Positions 33,495-39,271 of a stretch of 39,271 nt of DNA are shown here, piece after piece. Positions within the stretch are counted from its first letter, which is position 1, and each line of letters opens with the position of its first letter. Under the pieces are notes generated by a model that did not search any database, was not told the origin of the DNA, and worked only from the letters and a program-made list of their open reading frames with translations. Origin of the DNA: Chitinophagaceae bacterium (GTDB lineage Bacteria > Bacteroidota > Bacteroidia > Chitinophagales > Chitinophagaceae). Location: contig CANNJE010000015.1 of NCBI GenBank assembly GCA_947504605.1, forward strand, positions 1 to 39,271. Reading direction: 5' to 3'. Position numbers and translations under genes: made by a program.

Positions 33495-34703
33495 ATGAGA
33501 TATTTATTATTGCTATTATTATTTGCCGCAACTACAGCTTCAGCACAAACCAACACAAAAACCGAAAAAAAGAGTGTTTGCCGAATGAAAAAATCGGTAA
33601 AGTTTCTTGCAAACGACAAACTGGAAGGCAGGCGCACTGGAACCCCTGGAGAAAAACTTGCCTACGAATACATAAGTAAACAATTTAAAAAAATTGGGTT
33701 AACTCCCTATGGTGATGCTGGCACATACCTACAGATTTTTGATGTAAACAAGGCGGATAAAAGAACAGGCCACAACGTTGTGGGGTATATAGACAACCAA
33801 GCTGCTGCAACAATTGTTTTGGGCGCACATTTTGATCACCTTGGATATGGTGAAGATAAAAACTCAATGTACCACGACAGTATCCCTATGATACACAATG
33901 GCGCAGATGATAATGCCAGCGGTAGTGCCATGTTAATTGAGGTTGGCAAATGGTTAAAAAAATCATCCTTAAAAAAATATAATTTCCTCCTCATTGCATT
34001 TAGCGGTGAAGAATTGGGTTTGTTTGGCTCTAAATATTTTACAGAACATTCAACCACCCCTGTTAGCAGCATCAACTATATGATTAATATGGATATGGTA
34101 GGAAGGCTAAATGATAGCAGCAGAAGCATCAGCATTGGAGGATATGGAACCTCGCCAACTTGGGGCAAAATCATTAAAGCAGAACATCCCTACTTAAAAA
34201 TTAAATTAGATAGCAGTGGTACTGGCCCTAGCGACCATGCGTCTTTTTATAGAAAAGATATTCCAGTATTATTTTTCTTTACAGGAACCCATTTTGATTA
34301 TCACAAACCAAGTGATGACGCAAACAAAATTAATTTCAACGGAATGTCGCAAATTTTGGCTTATATAAAAAATGTATTGACCACCACCAACGAACAGGAT
34401 AAGCTTGCTTTTACAAAAACAAGAGATGTCTCTGTGGGTAGAACAAGCTTTAAAGTAAGCATGGGTATTATGCCAGATTATACTTTTGCAGGACCGGGTG
34501 TTTATGTAGATGGCGTGAGTAGCGGAAAGCCTGCCGAAAAAGCAGGTGTTCTTAAAGGCGATATTATCTTGAAACTAGGAGACTATGCCACCACTGATGT
34601 AGAAGGGTACATGAAAGCTTTGGGCAAATTTGATAAAGGCCAAACTACCAGCGCTACTATAAAAAGGGGGGATAAAGAAATAATACTACCCATTATTTTC
34701 TAA
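33495..34703 (+). CDS. Secreted M28 zinc aminopeptidase with C-terminal PDZ domain
   Basis: 402 residues with a signal peptide (MRYLLLLLLFAATTASAQ). The M28 metal ligands can be followed in order: His112 in GAHFDHLG, Asp138/139 in NGADDNASG, Glu172-Glu173 in FSGEELGLFG, Asp200 in NMDMVGRLND and His270 in HFDYHKPSDD. A PDZ domain occupies about 310-402 (GVSSGKPAEKAGVLKGDIIL). It removes N-terminal amino acids from peptides in the periplasm or at the cell surface. The next gene starts within 45 bp, so the three plus-strand genes to 35431 probably form one operon. Confidence 0.93.
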   Translation: MRYLLLLLLFAATTASAQTNTKTEKKSVCRMKKSVKFLANDKLEGRRTGTPGEKLAYEYISKQFKKIGLTPYGDAGTYLQIFDVNKADKRTGHNVVGYIDNQAAATIVLGAHFDHLGYGEDKNSMYHDSIPMIHNGADDNASGSAMLIEVGKWLKKSSLKKYNFLLIAFSGEELGLFGSKYFTEHSTTPVSSINYMINMDMVGRLNDSSRSISIGGYGTSPTWGKIIKAEHPYLKIKLDSSGTGPSDHASFYRKDIPVLFFFTGTHFDYHKPSDDANKINFNGMSQILAYIKNVLTTTNEQDKLAFTKTRDVSVGRTSFKVSMGIMPDYTFAGPGVYVDGVSSGKPAEKAGVLKGDIILKLGDYATTDVEGYMKALGKFDKGQTTSATIKRGDKEIILPIIF

Positions 34704-34746
34704 AAAAACACTACAGTTGAGCACGCTATTCAGTGTTCCTCCATGT

Positions 34747-35181
34747 ATGAAGCTTAAAATAGACAACGAAAGTTTAGCCGAAGAATTTTTTGAAAATAGT
34801 TTTCTTATGGGCATAGTTTCACCGGTAAAAGATTACCTGTTTACTTGGCATGTGAATCAAAAGCTGGGGTATAATTTCAGGATAAATAATAGCCTCGAGA
34901 TACAATTGCGAAAAAAAAATCGGAACTACTTTTTTTCTGTTTATGAATTTAAAGAACCGAGCAGCACAACTTTTCATTTATTGTATAATAATCAACACGA
35001 CGGTGAATATCTTTTACCAGAGTTTAAACACCTTGATTTTTTATGGCTGATAAAGGGAGATGAGCTTGAAATAGAAAATACAAAAACTTTGATACAGTCT
35101 GTTCGATTAATACCCTCTGTGCAGTTGGTTAACGAAATGACAAACGAGAAAATAAAAAACAAGCAACATTTAATTTTATAA
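34747..35181 (+). CDS. IPExxxVDY family protein
   Basis: 144 residues from the ATG at 34747 ([20 protein letters not shown]); the open frame continues upstream to a TTG at 34717, but the added residues do not look like the family. The segment LVGI-like [20 protein letters not shown], the [16 protein letters not shown] strand and [17 protein letters not shown] fit the Bacteroidota IPExxxVDY family, here with LPEFKHLDF at the signature. Function is unknown; it is a small cytosolic protein. It lies between the M28 peptidase and PCD genes. The family name is from memory and the signature is degenerate. Confidence 0.75.
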   Translation: MKLKIDNESLAEEFFENSFLMGIVSPVKDYLFTWHVNQKLGYNFRINNSLEIQLRKKNRNYFFSVYEFKEPSSTTFHLLYNNQHDGEYLLPEFKHLDFLWLIKGDELEIENTKTLIQSVRLIPSVQLVNEMTNEKIKNKQHLIL

Positions 35182-35191
35182 AGAAATGTTT

Positions 35192-35431
35192 ATGTGGAAA
35201 GAAGAAAACAATAAGCTTAATCGAAATTTTGAATTTGCTGATTTTTCTGAAGCTTTTGCTTTTATGACAAGAGTAGCCCTTGCGGCAGAAAAAATGGATC
35301 ATCATCCTTTATGGACCAATGTTTACAACAAAGTAGAAATATGGTTAACCACACATGATGCCGGCAATATTGTTACAGCGAAAGATCAACTGCTGGCAAC
35401 AAAAATTGATGCCATTTTTATTAATAAATAA
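35192..35431 (+). CDS. phhB: Pterin-4a-carbinolamine dehydratase
   Basis: 79 residues from the ATG at 35192 ([15 protein letters not shown]), where the family normally begins; an ATG two codons earlier (35186) is also possible. The signature is [20 protein letters not shown], with His-His-Pro in the active site, and [16 protein letters not shown] follows. The enzyme dehydrates 4a-hydroxytetrahydrobiopterin to recycle the cofactor of aromatic amino acid hydroxylases. No such hydroxylase is in this window. It is separated by about 10 bp from the IPExxxVDY gene and followed by a perfect terminator. Confidence 0.93.
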   Translation: MWKEENNKLNRNFEFADFSEAFAFMTRVALAAEKMDHHPLWTNVYNKVEIWLTTHDAGNIVTAKDQLLATKIDAIFINK

Positions 35432-35442
35432 TATTACAGAAA

Positions 35443-35475
35443 TTTAAAGGCCACTTTGATGAAGTGGCCTTTAAA
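35443..35475. terminator. Bidirectional terminator between the PCD gene and selD
   Basis: TTTAAAGGCCACTT (35443-35456) pairs perfectly with AAGTGGCCTTTAAA (35462-35475), with loop TGATG. It lies between two convergent genes, 12 bp from one stop and 8 bp from the other. A/T tracts on both sides allow use in both directions. Confidence 0.9.
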
Positions 35476-35483
35476 AAGTTTCT

Positions 35484-36545
35484 TTATTTTACGATAACAC
35501 TTTCCTTACCCTTCGTGAACAATCGGCCAATTGGATTTAAAAATTGTTCTAAACCATTCTGCTTTAAAACAGATTGTATTTCTTCAATAGCATTTTCCCT
35601 TACACTAAACAATAAACCACCACTGGTTTGCGGGTCGGCCAGAATAGCTTTTTGATATTCGGTCACTGTTCCAATCTTATGACCGTAACTATCCCAGTTG
35701 CGATTAGTGCCACCAGGTATACTTTTTTGATCTATATAATTTGTGAGATCTGGAGTTATTAAATGTATATTTTCAAAATCAATCAGGGCACTTAGGTTAC
35801 TGCCTTCTGCCATTTCTACTAGGTGACCCAACAATCCAAATCCTGTAACATCTGTCATGGCTGTTACCCCTTTTATTTTTCCCAATGCTTCCCCTGCTCT
35901 ATTGAGTTGCATCATCTGCTTAGCGGCCAAACCTTTATGATTTTCTTTTAGTATTCCCTTTTTTTCGGCTGTAGTTAAAATACCAACACCAAGTGGCTTG
36001 GTTAAAAATAACAGGTCGCCCTCTTGTGCTAAATTATTTTGTTTAATATTTTCAATTGGTACAAGGCCATTTACAGCTAAACCAAAAATAGGTTCAGGAG
36101 AATCAATACTATGGCCACCCGCAAGAGGAATACCCGCTTCTCTACAAATACTTCTACTGCCCTCTATTACTTTTTGTGCAATAGCGGGTGCTAGAATATT
36201 AATTGGCCAACCCAGTATTGCTATCGCTAAAACAGGTTTGCCCCCCATGGCATATACATCACTAATAGCATTTGCCGAAGCAATCCTTCCAAACTCGTAA
36301 GGATCATCTACAATCGGCATAAAAAAATCGGTGGTTGATATAAGTGCCATTCCATTATCCAGATCATATACAGCAGCATCATCTTTACTATGATTGCCCA
36401 CTATCAATTTATCATTGTCGGGCATTGCAAAATTGCTGGATAAAATTTCATCCAATATTTTTGGCGATATTTTACAGCCACAGCCTGCGCCATGTGAATA
36501 CTGGGTTAATAAGACAGGGTGTTCTTTGTTACTTTCTTGCTGCAT
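35484..36545 (-). CDS. selD: Selenide, water dikinase SelD
   Basis: 353 residues. The N-terminal motif [14 protein letters not shown] carries Cys22 and Lys25 at the positions of the catalytic Cys/Sec and Lys of the family; this is the Cys form. Other family features are [76 protein letters not shown] and [12 protein letters not shown]. It makes selenophosphate from selenide and ATP. Its partner here is MnmH, two genes upstream in the same operon. No selA, selB or selenocysteine tRNA is seen in this window. It starts 12 bp after the coiled-coil gene. Confidence 0.96.
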   Translation of the reverse strand: MQQESNKEHPVLLTQYSHGAGCGCKISPKILDEILSSNFAMPDNDKLIVGNHSKDDAAVYDLDNGMALISTTDFFMPIVDDPYEFGRIASANAISDVYAMGGKPVLAIAILGWPINILAPAIAQKVIEGSRSICREAGIPLAGGHSIDSPEPIFGLAVNGLVPIENIKQNNLAQEGDLLFLTKPLGVGILTTAEKKGILKENHKGLAAKQMMQLNRAGEALGKIKGVTAMTDVTGFGLLGHLVEMAEGSNLSALIDFENIHLITPDLTNYIDQKSIPGGTNRNWDSYGHKIGTVTEYQKAILADPQTSGGLLFSVRENAIEEIQSVLKQNGLEQFLNPIGRLFTKGKESVIVK

Positions 36546-36557
36546 GCTGCAAAGATA

Positions 36558-38291
36558 TTACTCCTTCTTCCTGTTAAATACAATGGAGGCGTTTTTTTGT
36601 AAATCGCCACTAAAGCGAATCTCATATAAACTTTTCCCATCCTTAATTACAAGCAAACCTGTATTAGGAGGAATAGAACCAAGACTCTCAGCATACATCA
36701 CCAATTCAACTCTATCTATGTTGGACGGTATATAAATTGTTTTTTTGATGGCGGTTGTACTTAGACCCTGTTTTTCAAGGATTAATTGTCCGTTCATTAA
36801 TACACTTACAGTATCACCGTCCACTTCGCCGTTATCATATAATGATAGTTGCAAACTATCTGTTGTAAAGCTTACCGTTTGCTGTAAAACAGTTGTACGT
36901 TCTTTTACTCCTATAGCCGCAACCGGTGTAGTCTTCTTTTCATTCTCAGCAATTGTATTTGTTTGTAATTGCCCAACAACAGGCTTTTTAGACAATAATT
37001 TTTCAGCCTCCTCTTTTTCTACCTGCTGTTTTTTTGCCAAAAGAACAGCCGCTTTTTCATTTTCAACTTTCTGTTGTTGAATAGTATTTTGTTTAGCAAG
37101 TTCTATTTTTTCTTTTTCCTTTTTTGCGGCAGACATAGCTTCCTGCTGGGCTAAAATTTGAGCCGCTCTTACTTTTTCTTCCTGTTGTTGCTTTGCAAGT
37201 TCTGTTCGCCTTGCTATCTCTGCATTGGTTTTTATTTCTGCTGCTGTTTTTGCCAACAATTTTGCGGTATTTTCCTTTTCAATTTCCAGAGCTTTGGCTG
37301 CCTGTTGTTTTGCAAAAGCTTCTCTGGCTTTTTCTTTTTCTGCCAAATTTTTTGCGGCGGCTTCTTTGATAACCAATTCTTTTTTAGCTTTTTCTTTCTC
37401 GGCTTCCTGTAGTCTAACTGCCTGCAAGTTTGCTATTTCAGTTTCTTTCCGCTCTTTCTCTGCTGCGGCCTTAGCTTCTGCTTCTTGTTTTGCAATTAGC
37501 TTGGCTTCAATTTCTCTATTGGCTTCCTGCTGTTTTATAACAAGCTGTTTGGCTATTTCCTTTTCAGCGGCTTCTTTTTCTTCCCGCAGTTTTACTTCTG
37601 CCTCCTGTTTGGCTATTAGCTTGGCTACATTTTCTCTTTCCGTTTCCTTTTGTTTTAAAGCAAGTTGCTTTGCTATCTCTATTTTTGCTTTTTCTTTATC
37701 GGCAAATTCCTGCTCACGTTTCGATAGTTCTGCGGCATTTTTTTTCTGTAACTCAAGCTTTGCCAGCGTTTCTATTTCTTCTCTCACAAAAGACAATTCC
37801 TTTTCTTTTCCCAATTCCTGTAAATGTGGTACAAGAGCAGATTGCCAGAAATCATTTTTTCTTTGCAGATTTATGGTACCTGTAAGAGGCCTGTATTCTT
37901 TAGTACGATTGGTTGTGAAAGACCCGGTCAGCTTCATTTCACTTTCACTTTCATCAAGGATAAGTACATTTAGCTGACGAACATTTTTGCTGGGGGCTAC
38001 GGGATAGTTATTGGCAATTAGCCCGTCGTCTTCAATAATAATTTTACCATCTTCTGCTACCTTTATTTTTACTTTTTTAACGCCATAATATTGTTTATCA
38101 TCCAGTAAAAACCAGGTATGGGAAAAGCCGGTATATTTTCCTTTTTCTTTACTGATGCCAATCTCGTATTTATAAAATTGTTTGGTAGTATCATTATAAA
38201 GGGAGCCTTTCCATAGGCCGGTAATATCCTGCGAAAAAAGTGAAAATGGAAGAATAAACAAAAGTGTAATTACATACTTTCGGAATTGCAT
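36558..38291 (-). CDS. Secreted coiled-coil protein between mnmH and selD
   Basis: 577 residues. A signal peptide (MQFRKYVITLLFILPFSLFS) is followed by a beta-rich domain, about 22-160 (ITGLWKGSLYNDTTKQFYKY, YTGFSHTWFLLDDKQYYGV, EMKLTGSFTTNRTKEYRPLT). Residues about 165-440 are an almost unbroken charged coiled coil rich in Ala, Glu, Lys and Gln, with many variants of AKQ-EAEKE. Residues about 465-577 form a second beta domain (LQLSLYDNGEVDGDTVSVLM, IYIPSNIDRVELVMYAESLG), which I have seen as a C-terminal domain in other Bacteroidota exported proteins. I do not know its function. Its start overlaps the end of mnmH by 22 bp and selD follows 12 bp after it, so it belongs to the selenium operon. 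Confidence 0.85.
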   Translation of the reverse strand: MQFRKYVITLLFILPFSLFSQDITGLWKGSLYNDTTKQFYKYEIGISKEKGKYTGFSHTWFLLDDKQYYGVKKVKIKVAEDGKIIIEDDGLIANNYPVAPSKNVRQLNVLILDESESEMKLTGSFTTNRTKEYRPLTGTINLQRKNDFWQSALVPHLQELGKEKELSFVREEIETLAKLELQKKNAAELSKREQEFADKEKAKIEIAKQLALKQKETERENVAKLIAKQEAEVKLREEKEAAEKEIAKQLVIKQQEANREIEAKLIAKQEAEAKAAAEKERKETEIANLQAVRLQEAEKEKAKKELVIKEAAAKNLAEKEKAREAFAKQQAAKALEIEKENTAKLLAKTAAEIKTNAEIARRTELAKQQQEEKVRAAQILAQQEAMSAAKKEKEKIELAKQNTIQQQKVENEKAAVLLAKKQQVEKEEAEKLLSKKPVVGQLQTNTIAENEKKTTPVAAIGVKERTTVLQQTVSFTTDSLQLSLYDNGEVDGDTVSVLMNGQLILEKQGLSTTAIKKTIYIPSNIDRVELVMYAESLGSIPPNTGLLVIKDGKSLYEIRFSGDLQKNASIVFNRKKE

Positions 38292-39271
38292 AGATGTAGT
38301 TTTTTTGCATTGACAATGCTATCAACGGATAAACAGGGTATTTTATTTAGCAACTTGTCGATATTATCTCTGTTTTGCAAACCTTTTTTGTAATGTTTAT
38401 CATAATAAAGTAGCAAAATGCCAAAACATTCTGTAATCTCATCTTTTTGCAAATGCGCAATAGCGGTTTTGGTTTCCAATGGCCCAAGGCGTTTTTGAAT
38501 ACGTTCTATAGACTCTTGAAGCTGCTCTTTATCACATATTCCATATTCCTTTTCGATGTAAATTAATCTTTCATGAAAAGGAATATCTACAAAATAAACC
38601 GGTTTTGCTCTCATCGTATTCCATAATGTGTGTGGAATATGTAATCTCCCAATACGCTGGCTTTCGTCCTCCAACCAAATAGTGTTTTGTTGATTTTTAT
38701 TTAAATCTGCAGCCAGCAGGTTTTCAAACATTTCCTGGGTTGGCTGTTCACCTTGCCCTATTCCTCCAAATGCCGATCCTTTATGATTGGCTAGTTTTTC
38801 CAAATCAACAACTTTTTGATTATAATTCTCAAGATGATGAAGAATTGTTGTTTTACCACTACCGGTATAGCCTCCAAGGATTTTAAAATTATAGTCTTTT
38901 TCAAATTGACTAATCACCCAGTTGCGATATGCCTTGTATCCTCCAACAAGAATATACACTTCAAAACCATAAAGATCCAATAGCCAAGAAACAGCTCCGC
39001 TTCTCATGCCTCCACGCCAGCAATGAACAATAATGCGGTTTTGATCAACTTGTTCAGAAACACTCGTCAGCAATTCTTGTTTATGGACCTTCACAATATT
39101 TTCAACCTCCTCTGCGATTTCCTTCATTTTTACCCCAAAATAATCTAGGCCAAATTTGATGGCTTTTTGTTTTCCCTGTTGTTTATATGCCGTACCCACA
39201 ACTTTTCTTTCTTCGTCGCTAAATAATGGCAAACTATATGCTCCCGGAATTTGTGCAAGTTTATATTCACC
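38270..39271 (-). CDS. mnmH: tRNA 2-selenouridine synthase MnmH (SelU), 5' end outside window
   Basis: The frame is open to the right edge, so the N-terminus is missing; 333 residues are visible. The first visible residues, GEYKLAQIPGAYSLPLFSDE, are the usual rhodanese start of the family, so only about 20-25 residues are lost. The rhodanese active site is HCWRGGMRSGAVSWLL with the catalytic Cys. The second domain has the P-loop GGYTGSGKT and WLEDESQRIGRLHIP. The enzyme converts 5-substituted 2-thiouridine at the tRNA wobble position to 2-selenouridine through a geranylated intermediate. It needs selenophosphate from SelD, encoded in the same operon. Confidence 0.95.
   Translation of the reverse strand, partial: GEYKLAQIPGAYSLPLFSDEERKVVGTAYKQQGKQKAIKFGLDYFGVKMKEIAEEVENIVKVHKQELLTSVSEQVDQNRIIVHCWRGGMRSGAVSWLLDLYGFEVYILVGGYKAYRNWVISQFEKDYNFKILGGYTGSGKTTILHHLENYNQKVVDLEKLANHKGSAFGGIGQGEQPTQEMFENLLAADLNKNQQNTIWLEDESQRIGRLHIPHTLWNTMRAKPVYFVDIPFHERLIYIEKEYGICDKEQLQESIERIQKRLGPLETKTAIAHLQKDEITECFGILLLYYDKHYKKGLQNRDNIDKLLNKIPCLSVDSIVNAKKLHLCNSESM

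Noticed and set aside
37225-37977. 250-codon plus-strand frame with Phe/Ser/Ala-rich protein
   Set aside because: It is the antisense of the coiled-coil gene. Its low-complexity composition is the complement of the Ala/Glu/Lys/Gln codons.
1-39271. tRNA, rRNA, CRISPR arrays, insertion sequences, attachment sites, replication origin
   Set aside because: All gaps were read by eye for cloverleaf, spaced-repeat, transposase or DnaA-box patterns; none was found. A covariance-model scan could still reveal a small RNA.

Overview
The window looks like a chromosomal segment of a Bacteroidota bacterium, most likely Chitinophagaceae or a close relative. The evidence is AT-rich DNA, the -7 motif TAnnTTTG in front of many genes, almost no Shine-Dalgarno sequences, a six-gene alternative complex III operon, an IPExxxVDY-type protein, a PadR/PspC pair, a fused E1 alpha/beta dehydrogenase and many secreted proteins with Bacteroidota-style signal peptides. 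The family assignment comes from reading proteins by eye; no database search was possible. I see no tRNA, rRNA, CRISPR array, insertion sequence or prophage.

Layout. 1-8657 (minus strand): alternative complex III operon actA-B-C-D-E-F, with actF cut by the left edge. The gaps between these genes are unusually wide, and most hold short word-like tandem repeats. 8826-10540 (plus): a membrane-domain/PurN fusion and a secreted carboxypeptidase-regulatory-like protein. 10608-16848 (minus): fused E1 dehydrogenase, a YvlD-type membrane protein, an inactive/active M16 peptidase pair and an aspartyl protease with PDZ. 16937-19096 (plus): mqnC of the futalosine menaquinone pathway and an OmpA-like lipoprotein, each ending in a strong hairpin. 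19156-20295 (minus): a secreted lactonase-fold protein. 20296-20829: a 534-bp stretch without a long gene, holding two small ORFs; the second has a good promoter, an operator-like dyad, a hairpin over its stop codon and a terminator. 20830-29594 (minus): SNF2 helicase with two SWIM-like fingers, comB, gcvT, a double-PspC membrane protein and its PadR regulator. 30030-31181 (plus): an unrecognised lipoprotein. 31223-33358 (minus): feoB. 33495-35431 (plus): M28 peptidase with PDZ, IPExxxVDY-type protein, pterin carbinolamine dehydratase. 35484-39271 (minus): mnmH (cut by the right edge), a secreted coiled-coil protein and selD.

How the genes work together. MqnC makes menaquinone precursors and alternative complex III oxidises menaquinol, so both belong to the same respiratory chain. 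SelD supplies selenophosphate to MnmH for 2-selenouridine in tRNA. GcvT provides one-carbon units and PurN consumes formyl-THF. FeoB supplies iron, of which the heme and Fe-S rich complex III needs a great deal.

The items most worth a second look are the small regulated unit at 20538-20828, the DUF6787-like/PurN fusion, the coiled-coil protein coupled to the selenium genes, and the word-like repeats in operon gaps, one of which appears to have been absorbed into the coding linker of the E1 dehydrogenase. None of these is proven to be a new system.
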